A DNA stretch of 64,000 nt, taken from contig NZ_CP098805.1 in the NCBI RefSeq assembly GCF_023821985.2, forward strand, positions 5,137,001 to 5,201,000. Reading direction: 5' to 3'. A program made the position numbers and the translations under genes. This DNA comes from Dyadobacter chenhuakuii. GTDB taxonomy: Bacteria > Bacteroidota > Bacteroidia > Cytophagales > Spirosomataceae. How positions within the stretch are numbered: the stretch's first letter is position 1; each line of letters begins with the position of its first letter. This document shows, piece by piece, positions 1-9,481 of this stretch. The notes below the pieces were generated by a model. That model saw nothing but the letters and a program-made list of their open reading frames with translations, did no database searches and had not been told where the DNA came from.

Positions 1-787
1 TAAGTCCTGTGTCCCCGTGCGGTCCACCAATGACGAACTTGCCGGTTGGATTGATATGGAAAGTAATGTCTCCTGTGAACAGTTGCTGCAATTCAGGAGT
101 AAGCTTGCCTTTTACGCGTGGGATTACGATGTTGATCACATCTTCTTTGATCTTCGCAAGCATTGCTGCTTCTGCGTCAAAATCATCGTGTTGTGTGGAA
201 ACAACAATGGTATCGATGCGCAAAGGCACATTGTCATCGCTATATTCGATCGTCACCTGCGATTTTGCATCCGGGCGAAGATATGGGATCAGGCTTGATT
301 CATTATTTCTGATCGCCGACATTTCTTGCAGGATCTTGTGAGCAAGGTCCAATGCCAACGGCATGTAGTTTTCAGTTTCGCGTGTGGCGTAACCAAACAT
401 CATTCCCTGGTCACCAGCGCCCTGTGCATTTGCTTTTTCTTCGAAGCTTTCGGAAGCAACCGCACGGTCAACGCCCTGGTTAATGTCTGCGCTCTGATCG
501 TGGATAGCAGATAAAATACCGCAGGAATTGGCTTCAAACATGTATTCACTTTTCGTGTATCCGATCTTTCTGATAACCTCACGGGTTATTTTCTGAACAT
601 CCAGATAAGTATTCGTCTTCACTTCTCCTGCCAAAACCACCTGTCCGGTTGTAACCAGCGTTTCACAGGCAACCTTACTATTGGTGTCCCAGGCTAAAAA
701 GTTGTCAATTAAAGCATCTGATATTTGATCGGCGACCTTGTCAGGATGTCCTTCAGATACGGACTCCGAGGTGAATAAGTATGGCAT
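1..787 (-). CDS. metK: S-adenosylmethionine synthetase, 3' end cut by the window edge
   Basis: MetK makes S-adenosylmethionine from ATP and methionine in the cytoplasm. Reading the minus strand from the ATG at 787 gives 262 codons with no stop. The N-terminus shows the family motif [13 protein letters not shown], then DQGMMFGYA around residue 120. The reading ends at the window edge inside the ATP-binding motif GGPHGDTGL. The usual length is about 420 residues, so roughly the C-terminal third lies outside. It lies downstream of lipA on the same strand, but about 200 bases and a strong hairpin separate them, so it probably has its own promoter. I saw no SAM riboswitch upstream. Family assignment is firm from the motifs. 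Confidence 0.96.
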   Translation of the reverse strand, partial: MPYLFTSESVSEGHPDKVADQISDALIDNFLAWDTNSKVACETLVTTGQVVLAGEVKTNTYLDVQKITREVIRKIGYTKSEYMFEANSCGILSAIHDQSADINQGVDRAVASESFEEKANAQGAGDQGMMFGYATRETENYMPLALDLAHKILQEMSAIRNNESSLIPYLRPDAKSQVTIEYSDDNVPLRIDTIVVSTQHDDFDAEAAMLAKIKEDVINIVIPRVKGKLTPELQQLFTGDITFHINPTGKFVIGGPHGDTGL

Positions 788-936
788 AAATTGAAAATGT
801 TAATTCAGCAAAAAAATGAGCAGCTAGTGTATGGATTAGAAAACAAAATTGAATTTTTTTGGGATATTAACCAAATAAATGGGAGTTAAAAACCATCCAG
901 AATGCACGGATTCGCGTAGTAAGGAAAGGCATTTAT

Positions 937-980
937 AAAATGAAAAGCCCGCTTCCGTCAGAAAGCAGGCTTTTCATTTT
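937..980 (-). terminator. Rho-independent terminator after lipA
   Basis: Inverted repeat with arms AAAATGAAAAGCC and GGCTTTTCATTTT extended by a few paired bases (one mismatch) around a short loop. It lies 11 bases after the lipA stop and ends in a T-rich run on the minus strand. It separates lipA from metK. Confidence 0.75.
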
Positions 981-991
981 AGTGTTATTTC

Positions 992-1870
992 TCAAATCGG
1001 AACATTCACATGGCGTTCCGCGTGGTAACTGGATCTTACCAGCGGGCCGGACTCTACGTATTTAAGTCCACGTCTCAGTCCCTCTTCTCTATAATTATCG
1101 AACATTTCAGGAGTGATCCATTCGATCACTTCATGGTGCATTTTGGTAGGTTGCAGATATTGTCCCAAAGTAAGGATATCCAGGCCGTTTGCAGCCAGAT
1201 CGTCCATGGCTTTGTGTACTTCGTCCTGTGTTTCGCCAAGCCCAAGCATTATGCCTGATTTTGTGCGCTGACCGAAGGCTTTGGTTCGTCTGATCTGTTC
1301 CAGGCTTCTTACATACTTGGCCTGCGGGCGTACCGCACGGTATAAACGTTCCACCGTTTCCATATTGTGCGAAACCACTTCCTGGCCTGCCTCAATCATG
1401 TGGATCAACGCATCCCAATTGTTTTTTACGTCGGGAATCAATGTTTCAATGGTCGTTTCGGGCGTATTTTCTTTCACCTGTCTTACCGTCTGATACCAGA
1501 TTTCTGCGCCCCGGTCTTTTAATTCGTCACGGTTTACAGAAGTAAGCACCGCGTGTTTAACCTGCATCAGCTTTATGGCTTCTGCCACGCGTCTTGGCTC
1601 GTCCGTATCATATTCGTTAGGCCGGCCAGTTGCTACGGCGCAAAAACTGCAGCTTCTCGTACAAACATTACCCAGGATCATAAAGGTCGCCGTTCCGGCG
1701 CCCCAGCATTCGCCCATATTCGGGCAGCTTCCGCTTTCGCAGATCGTATGTAGTTTATAATTATCAACCAGTTGCCTTACTTTCCTGAATTCAGGTCCGG
1801 CTGGCAGCTTCACCCTCAACCAATCTGGTCTTTTCTTGCGCTCTGAGGGAATAACAGGTAATTCAATCAT
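992..1870 (-). CDS. lipA: Lipoyl synthase
   Basis: Radical SAM enzyme that inserts two sulfurs into the octanoyl chain on lipoyl domains of 2-oxoacid dehydrogenases and the glycine cleavage H protein. The 292-residue product has the auxiliary-cluster cysteines C44, C49 and C55 ([12 protein letters not shown]), the radical SAM triad C70, C74 and C77 (CTRSCSFC), and the C-terminal RSSYHA motif whose serine ligates the auxiliary cluster. Length matches bacterial LipA. The ATG start is followed at once by the typical N-terminal helix. It lies 61 bases after the preceding minus-strand gene; a hairpin follows its stop. No lipB is in view. Confidence 0.97.
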   Translation of the reverse strand: MIELPVIPSERKKRPDWLRVKLPAGPEFRKVRQLVDNYKLHTICESGSCPNMGECWGAGTATFMILGNVCTRSCSFCAVATGRPNEYDTDEPRRVAEAIKLMQVKHAVLTSVNRDELKDRGAEIWYQTVRQVKENTPETTIETLIPDVKNNWDALIHMIEAGQEVVSHNMETVERLYRAVRPQAKYVRSLEQIRRTKAFGQRTKSGIMLGLGETQDEVHKAMDDLAANGLDILTLGQYLQPTKMHHEVIEWITPEMFDNYREEGLRRGLKYVESGPLVRSSYHAERHVNVPI

Positions 1871-1931
1871 ATTTAATCGTAATCTCTGACAACCCGGTTT
1901 GTGAAAACCAAAACCATCAATTGCTAATATA

Positions 1932-2702
1932 TTATCGTTTTTTGCTTCCGAAATAAAGGGTCAGGTAACCCGAAGTGAAGAAGCTTCTATTCTCGGCAAA
2001 TGCCATGATCTGCACTTTTCTGGTAAATGCTTCCGCGATGAAACCAATTTCAACGCCGGTCACATTTTCGCGAAAAGCGCTTAATTCAAAGCTCATTGCG
2101 GTTTTTACGTGTAATCCGGGGACAATTTTAGTTTGACCAAAACCCTGAAAGAAGCTTCCTGCTCCCACAATCCCGGTCGTTTGCGTGCTTCCGGCATGTT
2201 TCACAGGATCAAAAGGCTCCGTAACAACACGTCCGTCGGAACTCTGAAACTGGACCATATAAGGCTTTTCCAACCCGAGTGACGGTCCTGCTGCAACGAT
2301 CCCGCTGATTGAAATACCTTCATCGTCTTGCCTGCTGAACAATGTCAGCTCCCGTCCGTATTCCGGTCTTAATACAAATAAATAGTTCTGCTTACCATAA
2401 ACCAGTCTTGCGCCGGTCACAAAATCCTGCTGAGAAAGCTCTTTGGGATGCTTTACATTCACGAGCTCAACTGCAAGATATCTGTATTGATTTTTGCCGA
2501 ATAACTTGGAACCCAGGGCCGATGACTGCCTGAAAACCGCACCGCCCAAAATGCCGGAGTTGGTGTTGGTAGTGATCCCAAAAGATGTAAAAGATTTATA
2601 GCTCTCCTCACTGTCCTCTACCTTTGCCCGCCGTTGCGCATATATATCTGTTGAAAGTGCAAACAGAATAGATACTGATAGTAAAAATTTTACACGCATC
2701 AT
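1932..2702 (-). CDS. Secreted, probably outer-membrane protein of unknown function
   Basis: 256 residues. Residues 1-22 form a signal peptide ending in IYA-QRR. The rest is rich in alternating hydrophobic and polar stretches with glycine and aromatic residues, and the C-terminal segment ends YLTLYFG followed by a few basic residues, as in small outer-membrane beta-barrels. I do not recognise a named family. It precedes lipA on the same strand with a 61-base gap, so cotranscription is possible, but no functional link to lipoate is evident. A TAnnTTTG-like -7 element is readable on the minus strand near 2758-2765, without a clear -33 partner. The barrel assignment is inference from composition. 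Confidence 0.75.
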   Translation of the reverse strand: MMRVKFLLSVSILFALSTDIYAQRRAKVEDSEESYKSFTSFGITTNTNSGILGGAVFRQSSALGSKLFGKNQYRYLAVELVNVKHPKELSQQDFVTGARLVYGKQNYLFVLRPEYGRELTLFSRQDDEGISISGIVAAGPSLGLEKPYMVQFQSSDGRVVTEPFDPVKHAGSTQTTGIVGAGSFFQGFGQTKIVPGLHVKTAMSFELSAFRENVTGVEIGFIAEAFTRKVQIMAFAENRSFFTSGYLTLYFGSKKR

Positions 2703-2922
2703 ATATTTAGATCTAGATCGCTGTTACAATTGAAGTGTTGTATGAACAGTGAAAGTACAAAATTATAGTGTAAAGCCGCGGAATATCGCCTCCACATTAA
2801 CGGTTTTTTGTACATTTATGTTCTTTAAACCGGAAAAGAAATAAAAAAGCCTGCCAGCCTTCCCGCGCTTCCGGGATTTGCAGGAACTAATTTTTTGTTA
2901 ATCTTCTTTTAATCAGAGCCTT

Positions 2923-4179
2923 TTGTCCGAAGTTATCTATCAAAGCGCAATCAGCATCGTCGCCTCTTTGATGCGTGTTGCGGCTTTATTTAATCAAAAA
3001 ATCAAGCTTGGTGTTGCCGGACGTGACGGGTTGCTGGATGAGCTTGAAAATTCGTTTCAAAAGCAGGTGAACGGGCGCTCCGTTGCATGGTTTCACGCGG
3101 CTTCGCTGGGTGAATTTGAACAAGGCCGACCCGTTATCGAAGCATTTAAAGCACAGTTTCCCGACCATTTCATTTTGCTGACATTCTTCTCTCCGTCGGG
3201 TTATGAAGTGAGAAAAAACTATAACGGGGCAGATTATATATGTTACCTGCCCTGGGATACGGCGGCGAATGCAAAACGTTTTGTGAAAATTGTGCAGCCC
3301 GGCTTTGCGTTTTTTATCAAATATGAATTTTGGTATAACTATCTCCGCGAACTGAAAAAAAGCGGCGCACGCATTATTTCCTTCTCAACAATCTTCCGGC
3401 CGGATCAGATTTTCTTCAAAAGACAAGGCGGCTTTTTCAAAAAGATGCTCGGTTATTTTGATCACATTTTTGTACAAAATAAACAATCGCTCACATTGCT
3501 GCATGGCATAGGCGTGCAACAATGCAGCCTGGCAGGAGATACGCGCTTTGACCGGGTGTCCGCGATTGCAGCTCATGTTAAAGATCTTCCCGAAGTTGCT
3601 GTCTTTCGTGATAATAGGCCTTGCTTGATTGTAGGATCTGCATGGGCTGCTGATATGCAGGTGCTTATCCCTGTTTTAAATCACTTTAAAGGAGTTTTAA
3701 AAGCAATCATAGCACCGCACGAAATCCATGCGGACGAGATCGGGCAGTGGCGTAAGGAAATGAGCGGTAAGACAATATTGTACTCCGAGCTTTCTCCAAA
3801 CGTCAATGCCAAAGAATATGATTATCTGGTGATTAATAATATTGGAATGTTATCTTCATTATACCAATATGGAGATATGGCCTACATTGGCGGGGCGTTT
3901 GGTTCAGGGTTGCACAATATCCTGGAAGCGGCCACTTTCGGCGTTCCTATTGTTTTTGGAAACAAAAAATATCACAAGTTTCAGGAGGCGGTTGACCTGA
4001 TCAGCAGGAAAGGTGCTGTTGCCGTTGCAGATAAAGAGGAACTGATCGGCATTATTGATCAATGGGTTAAGGCGCAGGAAATCCGGAAGCAAGCTGGAAG
4101 TGTCAATAAAAATTACATTGCGGAAGGCGTAGGATCCACCGATATCATCCTGAATGAAGTGAAAAAAATGAAAGGCTGA
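2923..4179 (+). CDS. waaA: 3-deoxy-D-manno-octulosonic acid (Kdo) transferase
   Basis: Inner-membrane glycosyltransferase (GT30) that transfers Kdo from CMP-Kdo to lipid IVA in lipopolysaccharide synthesis. The 418-residue product contains the acceptor-side motif HAASLGEFEQG with the proposed catalytic glutamate, GSAWAAD, IAPHEIH, and the donor-binding segment GGAFGSGLHNILEAATFG near residues 325-342. The start is a TTG at 2923: no ATG exists between the upstream in-frame stop at 2899 and the conserved N-terminal helix. The hydrophobic N-terminus anchors it to the membrane. It runs convergent to the ROK regulator. Length agrees with the family. Confidence 0.95.
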   Translation: MSEVIYQSAISIVASLMRVAALFNQKIKLGVAGRDGLLDELENSFQKQVNGRSVAWFHAASLGEFEQGRPVIEAFKAQFPDHFILLTFFSPSGYEVRKNYNGADYICYLPWDTAANAKRFVKIVQPGFAFFIKYEFWYNYLRELKKSGARIISFSTIFRPDQIFFKRQGGFFKKMLGYFDHIFVQNKQSLTLLHGIGVQQCSLAGDTRFDRVSAIAAHVKDLPEVAVFRDNRPCLIVGSAWAADMQVLIPVLNHFKGVLKAIIAPHEIHADEIGQWRKEMSGKTILYSELSPNVNAKEYDYLVINNIGMLSSLYQYGDMAYIGGAFGSGLHNILEAATFGVPIVFGNKKYHKFQEAVDLISRKGAVAVADKEELIGIIDQWVKAQEIRKQAGSVNKNYIAEGVGSTDIILNEVKKMKG

Positions 4180-4212
4180 TTCCATGCATAGTAAGCATTA
4201 AACCAGCCCTTT
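4171..4212. terminator. Possible bidirectional terminator between waaA and the ROK gene
   Basis: AAAGGCTG at 4171 pairs with CAGCCCTTT at 4204 with one bulge, across a loop of about 25 bases, overlapping the waaA stop codon. The position between convergent genes fits a shared terminator, but the stem is short. Confidence 0.35.
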
Positions 4213-4220
4213 ATATTATT

Positions 4221-5444
4221 TCAGGAAAACTCCTTAGCAATCAGATGCTCAAACAAATGCGCCTGCGTGCCCAGCAACCTGGCTTTTGCTCCCAATTTAG
4301 AAATGTGGATCGAAAGCGAGTTTTTGAAATCAGAAAGGCAATATTTATTGATCGCCTGCTCAATCGGGTTTGAAATAAACGGTCCTGCTTCTGCCAGCAA
4401 TCCTCCTACTATAATGACTTCGGGATTGAAAAGGTGAACGGCTGTTGCCAAACCTTTGCCCAGCTCGGTGCCTACCGTGCTAAGCAAGTCAATCGAAAAT
4501 TCGTCGCCCGCATGCACGGCTTCAATGATGTGGGAAGTGTCCAGCAGATCGAGGTTGTTATTGACGATCTGTGATAGAATAGTCGCTTTTCCACCATTAA
4601 TGCCGTCCTTGGCTCTTCTGATTAATGCAATCGCGGATGTGATTGTATCCAGGCAGCCGATTTTTCCGCAATGACATAAAAGTCCGTCGGGTTTTACCTG
4701 AATGTGGCCCAGCTCGCCAGCGAAACCGGATGCGCCGTTGAAAACTTCGCCGTTGATGATAATGCCCAATCCCACACCCCAGTCAATGTTGATGGTCAGG
4801 ACCTGAGATTTTTCTCTTGCAAAACCAAAGCGGTGCTCTCCGATCGTGGTTGCTTTTGTATCATTAAAAAGGCAGACCGGCAGCTTGAAATGTTTCTTCA
4901 GATGGGAAACCAGCGGAACCCCGGGAGGCGTCAGGTTAAGATAAGTCAGGTTGATTCCCTGGGAGGAATTGATAAGGCCTGGCATGGAAACGCCTATGCC
5001 CCATAACTTGCTGACATTGATATTGTTGGATTTAAGAAAATCGTCGCTTGCTTCAAAAAGTTGTTCGAGGAAGGTAGAAGAATCGTCGAGGCGGATATCA
5101 ACTTTTCGCTTTAAAATAAGTTGGTTATGTAAGTCGAAAATAACGAGTTGCGTATCATGGCGGTTAATGTCCATAATAAGCGTCAGATATTTTTTCGAAT
5201 TCAGTCCGTATAATACCGGCGGCCTGCCTGCGCGTGCCGGACCTGTTCCGGTTTCAATAATCCAACCTTCACGGATGAGCTCATTCACGATGCCGGTTGC
5301 CGAGGGAATGCTGGCATGGAACAAACGTGCCATTTTGTTGATCGAAGTGTCACCGGATTGATACAAATGAAGCAACAAGTTACTTCTGATACGGTTTTTA
5401 CGAATATCAATAACCGAATTCGGTTCTTCTACAACTAAGTCCAT
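4221..5444 (-). CDS. ROK-family transcriptional regulator (NagC/XylR type)
   Basis: 407 residues. The first 80 form a winged helix-turn-helix (pattern SINKMARLFHASIPSATGIV and a basic wing rich in G and R). A ROK sugar-kinase-like domain follows, with the zinc-binding signature CHCGKIGCLD near residues 255-265. This architecture is known in NagC, Mlc and XylR, which sense sugars or amino sugars and repress catabolic genes. The glutamate usually ending CGxxGCLE is replaced by aspartate. It is divergent from rsgA and convergent with waaA, so its targets are not evident from context. Ligand unknown. Confidence 0.88.
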   Translation of the reverse strand: MDLVVEEPNSVIDIRKNRIRSNLLLHLYQSGDTSINKMARLFHASIPSATGIVNELIREGWIIETGTGPARAGRPPVLYGLNSKKYLTLIMDINRHDTQLVIFDLHNQLILKRKVDIRLDDSSTFLEQLFEASDDFLKSNNINVSKLWGIGVSMPGLINSSQGINLTYLNLTPPGVPLVSHLKKHFKLPVCLFNDTKATTIGEHRFGFAREKSQVLTINIDWGVGLGIIINGEVFNGASGFAGELGHIQVKPDGLLCHCGKIGCLDTITSAIALIRRAKDGINGGKATILSQIVNNNLDLLDTSHIIEAVHAGDEFSIDLLSTVGTELGKGLATAVHLFNPEVIIVGGLLAEAGPFISNPIEQAINKYCLSDFKNSLSIHISKLGAKARLLGTQAHLFEHLIAKEFS

Positions 5445-5688
5445 TATGCGGAGTGTAAAGGTATTTTGTATAAGGATTCTTAAATTTTTTATGATTAACG
5501 GTTACTAATGTATGCAAAAACCGCTAAAAGAGGCGAAATATTAAAAAATATTATTATCCATAATGACAGGCGGCAAATAAAAAACCGGGTCGACCAAAAA
5601 ACTACTTAAATTTATTTGGCGATTTTGCCGTGTCTGACGGTATTATGTGAAACTCAGATTAAATTCGCTATTTGCAAAAAAAGACGGA

Positions 5689-6624
5689 ATGGAATTAGTT
5701 AAAGGTTTGGTTTTGCGGTCAACTGGTTCGTGGTATGATGTGCGGGACAGTCGCGACGGTCATATCTGGCAATGCAGGTTGAAAGGAAAGTTTAAAGCGC
5801 TTGGATTGAAAGTGACCAATCCGATCGCTGTTGGCGATAATGTGCGGTTTGAGGAGGAAGATGAAACGCAGAATTTTGGCATCATCCACGAGATCATGCC
5901 CCGTGAAAATTACGTGGTACGACGCTCCGTGCACAAAACAGCACATGCGCATTTGATCGCTGCGAATGTTGATCAGGCGATTTTAATAGCCACATTGGTT
6001 TTTCCAAGAACTTCTCTGGGATTTATAGATCGCTTTCTCGTTGCTATTGAGTCGTTCCGGATTCCCGGCGTATTAATTTTCAACAAGCAGGATCTTCTGA
6101 ATGATGATATGAAGGAATTTCAGGCCGAGCTGATGGAACTTTACGAAAGCCTCGGATATACTTGCATGGCCACCACAGCGGTAAGCGAGGAAGGACTGGA
6201 AGAATTTGCCGCGTTATTAGGCGGAAAGGTTTCGCTGCTTTCGGGTCATTCGGGCGTGGGCAAATCCACATTGGTCAATGCAATAGCGCCGGACCTGGAC
6301 ATCAAAACGCAGGAGGTTTCGACCTTTGCGAATAAGGGCGTTCATACGACAACTTTCGCCGAAATGTTCGAGCTGGAACCCGGCACATTTATCATTGATT
6401 CACCCGGAATTAAGGAACTGGGGCTTTCGGATATGAAGGCGGAGGAAATCAGTCATTACTTTCCGGAAATGCGCGAACTGCTGAACCAATGCCGGTTTAA
6501 CAATTGTCAGCATATCAACGAGCCCGGATGTGCAGTGAAAGATGCAGTTTCGGAAGGCCGCATCGCTATTAGCCGATACGAAAGTTATTTAAGCATGGTG
6601 GGTGGGCAGGATAACCGAAAGTAA
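5689..6624 (+). CDS. rsgA: Ribosome small-subunit-dependent GTPase A
   Basis: Circularly permuted GTPase that checks late maturation of the 30S subunit. After an N-terminal OB fold (MELVKGLVLRSTGSWYDVRD), the GTPase motifs come in permuted order: G4 NKQD, then G1 GHSGVGKST, then G3 DSPGIKELG. A C-terminal zinc-binding segment follows with CRFNNCQHINEPGC. The ORF could start at a GTG at 5647, but the ATG at 5689 matches the usual family N-terminus and gives 311 residues, so I chose it. The stop at 6624 is one base before the next gene, an evident operon with the epimerase gene. Assignment is firm. Confidence 0.95.
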   Translation: MELVKGLVLRSTGSWYDVRDSRDGHIWQCRLKGKFKALGLKVTNPIAVGDNVRFEEEDETQNFGIIHEIMPRENYVVRRSVHKTAHAHLIAANVDQAILIATLVFPRTSLGFIDRFLVAIESFRIPGVLIFNKQDLLNDDMKEFQAELMELYESLGYTCMATTAVSEEGLEEFAALLGGKVSLLSGHSGVGKSTLVNAIAPDLDIKTQEVSTFANKGVHTTTFAEMFELEPGTFIIDSPGIKELGLSDMKAEEISHYFPEMRELLNQCRFNNCQHINEPGCAVKDAVSEGRIAISRYESYLSMVGGQDNRK

Positions 6625-6625
6625 T

Positions 6626-7030
6626 ATGAAAAATGTCGAGCACATTGGCATTGCGGTCGAGGAGCTGGAAGCTGCCGAAAGATTGTTTTCGAGTTTGCTA
6701 AATGCCCAGCCCTACAAGCGCGAAACTGTCGCTTCCGAAGGTGTTCTGACTTCTTTCTTCCAGGTTAATCAAACCAAAATAGAGCTCCTGCAATCCACAG
6801 ATCCCGAAGGCGTAATTGCGCGGTTTATAGAAAAGAAAGGAGAAGGCGTTCATCACGTCGCGTTCGAAGTTGACGACATTGTTTTGGAAATGGAGCGGCT
6901 AAAAAAAGAGGGTTTCGCCTTGTTAAGCGAAACCCCCAAACCCGGAGCAGATAATAAGCTCGTATGTTTTTTACATCCTAAAACTACAAATGGCATGCTG
7001 ATCGAGCTTTGCCAGGAAATCAAGCCCTGA
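6626..7030 (+). CDS. mce: Methylmalonyl-CoA epimerase
   Basis: 134-residue vicinal-oxygen-chelate (glyoxalase-fold) protein that interconverts (R)- and (S)-methylmalonyl-CoA in propionate/succinate metabolism. Metal-ligand positions are visible: VEHIGIAV near the N-terminus, KIELLQ, HHVAFEVDD and the C-terminal MLIELCQ. The ATG at 6626 follows the rsgA stop directly; an upstream GTG at 6602 would overlap rsgA and adds unconserved residues, so it was not used. The gene is convergent with the tamA-like gene, only 9 bases apart. Length matches the family. Confidence 0.92.
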   Translation: MKNVEHIGIAVEELEAAERLFSSLLNAQPYKRETVASEGVLTSFFQVNQTKIELLQSTDPEGVIARFIEKKGEGVHHVAFEVDDIVLEMERLKKEGFALLSETPKPGADNKLVCFLHPKTTNGMLIELCQEIKP

Positions 7031-7039
7031 TCCGTTACA

Positions 7040-9481
7040 TTAGAACGGCAGCCCGACGGCAATATTCAGGATCAGGTTTTCCCGTCTCCACGCTTTGCTT
7101 CGGAAATTAACCTCGTTGAAAACCCAGGGATTTTTATAGGTAACTTCGCCTTCCGGTGTTTGAGAGGCAATTTCTTTGGTATACCAAGGCTTTCTGAATG
7201 GCGTAGCAATGTCTAATCTGAAAATCAGATAAGAGAAATCGAGTCGTAAACCAATCCCGCCGCCAACGGCGATTTGTTTCAAGAAGTCGCTGCTGATAAG
7301 CGCGCTGGAATCGTATCTTGCTCTTTCAGGACTACCGAATGACCAGATATTACCTGCGTCCATAAACACTGCTCCATTGATGATGTTGGTAAATTTCAGC
7401 CGAAGCTCGGAGTTGAACTCCATTCTTATATCTGCAAAATTCTGGTAACCAATTAAAGCAATTGTTGCTGTATCAGGTGTATAAGCGCCTGGCCCGAGCG
7501 CACGTGCACGGAAAGCCCTTATACCTGTGCTACCACCGCCAAAATACTGTTTGAATTGCGGCGTAGCCATATCTTTGGAATTGCCATACGGTTTAATTGC
7601 TCCTAACAAAAGCCGGTTAGCCCACTTGATTCCAGGTGTTATGGTGCGATAGTACCTGATGTCACCATCCAGCTTGACATATTGAAAGACAGGAACTTTC
7701 AAGAATTCTTTCGCATATATTTTCGCCGTATCATCCTTTGAATGTTTAGCTAAAAGGCTTAGCAGGTTACCACCGTAATCAATCCCACCTGTAAATGCGA
7801 ATTGATTTCTTCCGAAGGGTTTAGGTTGCGGGCGATAAGATATGGTATAATTAGATCCTGCAATAAAATACTTTTGTTCGACCAAGTTCATTAACCTTTC
7901 GAAATCAATCGGATTTGTGTTGGGACTAAAGCCGATGGCTGCCAACTTTTCAGAATTAACCTTCCTGGGTTGAATATAGTTAATCGAAATCGGGGTTAAT
8001 GTGTGTACAACCTCTGAATTTTTGCTCCAAATGTATGACCAGTCACCACGAATAGAGGTGGTTGTATAAAGTCCGCGTTGTACCCGGTTTTCATAATTTA
8101 CTGAAAGCACAGTTTTAGGTAACGCTTGGCTTTTCTCCGGCCGTATTCTAACGAAAGGAATAATAAATCGTGGGAACGATAAGTCTGCACCTATACCGTA
8201 GCGAACGTATTCATTGCCAATCCGGTTAGGATTTGCTTCCCGGTTTCCTCCCAGTTGCACGTCAAATCCGAAAAATGCCTTTATAGCCAACATTTCCGCT
8301 CCTTTGAATGTATTTCTATTCCGCCAGGCCACATCCAGCTGGGAACCGCCCAGGTTGTTCGACTTCGTACTGGCGCTAATGGTCGTTTGCAATGCCTTTT
8401 TCTTCAATGGTTCCAAATCATAACGCACATCCAGCAATGCTGAATCGGATCTGGGGACAAGGTCGAATTGGTTTTTTACAAATTTGAAGTTTTGCAGGTT
8501 GACCAATCGTTGCAGGGATACATTATGCATTGTATTGGTATACATATTCCCTCTCCGGAAACCGATGGCGTCATAAAAGATTCGTTTTTTGTATAAATTC
8601 CCCGGGTCTTTGATGTTTAGCCCGCGGCGACGAGGTTCAGGAGCGGCTGTTGTGTCAGCGAGGAGACTTTCCTGGCTTCCTGTGTTAACATAAATTTTGT
8701 TTATAAAATATTGTTTCAACGACGTCTGCGCTGTTTGCGGTTTTACTTCCAGGAAGATGTTAACCTGCTGCGGTGCCAGTGTAGAATCCCTTTTTCCAAT
8801 GGTGGAATCAACCTTGATGATCAGATAATCCGGGTTGAAGAAATAATAGCCCTTTCCTTTTAATTCCAGGTCAATCCGGCTTCTTTCTGTGGAGATCACC
8901 TCCAAACGAGGCGGTTCGCCTTTTTTCAAAAGGGTTTTTTGTTTGGCGATGATAAGATCACGGTTGAACAGCGAACTGTCCCGGACCACATAATTGATCT
9001 CATTCATTACATAACGAGGCATCACATAAGCGTCAAACTCGTAAATGGCCGTCCTGCGTTTTTCTTTCTTGCTTGGCACCAGCTTGCCGGTTGCCTTGGA
9101 GCGATAGTAGGCTTCATTATCCAGGTGAGAAACCATATTGGCTGCATTAATGTCGGCAACGCGCTGCGTAGCAAATTTGGGCTGCTCTCCAAGTTTGTTG
9201 CGAAACCAGCTGCGTAAGCCACCTTCATCTTTCGGTTCACCGATAAAATACCACCACCACACTTTCCAAGGGAAACCCAATAGCGTTTTATTAGGCGGCG
9301 GTTTCACAATTGCTTCCAGCTCTGATGCTATCCCCATAACACTGGGTTTAGTGATGGTATCCGCTTGCACCTTCACTTTACTACCTACATAGAGACTTTG
9401 GCCTTCGGGAATGTACTTATTCACTGAACAGCTGCTCAGTGTCACCAGAAGAACCAATATGCCTAATACACTATTTCTCAT
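7040..9481 (-). CDS. tamA: BamA/TamA-family outer-membrane assembly protein
   Basis: Omp85-type protein of about 813 residues. The start at 9481 gives MRNSVLGILVLLVTLSSC, a lipoprotein signal with lipobox LSSC. An upstream ATG at 9505 lies deeper in tamB and is less likely. A POTRA-like N-terminal half (pattern GNMYTNTMHNVSLQRLVNLQNF) is followed by a 16-strand barrel domain with the conserved FGGGSTGIRAFRARALGPG segment and a C-terminal aromatic end (NIAVGLPF). The start overlaps the end of the tamB-like gene by 11 bases, so the two are translationally coupled and probably work as a TAM-like outer-membrane/periplasm pair. In Bacteroidota the pair often carries a lipid anchor, as here. The symbol is by analogy. 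Confidence 0.87.
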   Translation of the reverse strand: MRNSVLGILVLLVTLSSCSVNKYIPEGQSLYVGSKVKVQADTITKPSVMGIASELEAIVKPPPNKTLLGFPWKVWWWYFIGEPKDEGGLRSWFRNKLGEQPKFATQRVADINAANMVSHLDNEAYYRSKATGKLVPSKKEKRRTAIYEFDAYVMPRYVMNEINYVVRDSSLFNRDLIIAKQKTLLKKGEPPRLEVISTERSRIDLELKGKGYYFFNPDYLIIKVDSTIGKRDSTLAPQQVNIFLEVKPQTAQTSLKQYFINKIYVNTGSQESLLADTTAAPEPRRRGLNIKDPGNLYKKRIFYDAIGFRRGNMYTNTMHNVSLQRLVNLQNFKFVKNQFDLVPRSDSALLDVRYDLEPLKKKALQTTISASTKSNNLGGSQLDVAWRNRNTFKGAEMLAIKAFFGFDVQLGGNREANPNRIGNEYVRYGIGADLSFPRFIIPFVRIRPEKSQALPKTVLSVNYENRVQRGLYTTTSIRGDWSYIWSKNSEVVHTLTPISINYIQPRKVNSEKLAAIGFSPNTNPIDFERLMNLVEQKYFIAGSNYTISYRPQPKPFGRNQFAFTGGIDYGGNLLSLLAKHSKDDTAKIYAKEFLKVPVFQYVKLDGDIRYYRTITPGIKWANRLLLGAIKPYGNSKDMATPQFKQYFGGGSTGIRAFRARALGPGAYTPDTATIALIGYQNFADIRMEFNSELRLKFTNIINGAVFMDAGNIWSFGSPERARYDSSALISSDFLKQIAVGGGIGLRLDFSYLIFRLDIATPFRKPWYTKEIASQTPEGEVTYKNPWVFNEVNFRSKAWRRENLILNIAVGLPF

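Noticed and set aside
9-787. Plus-strand ORFs of 60-110 codons at the left edge
   Set aside because: The minus strand reads as metK without interruption to the edge; the plus-strand ORFs are shadows with no family resemblance.
788-936. SAM riboswitch before metK
   Set aside because: The leader is A/T-rich without the conserved stems of SAM-I or SAM-II classes that I could make out.
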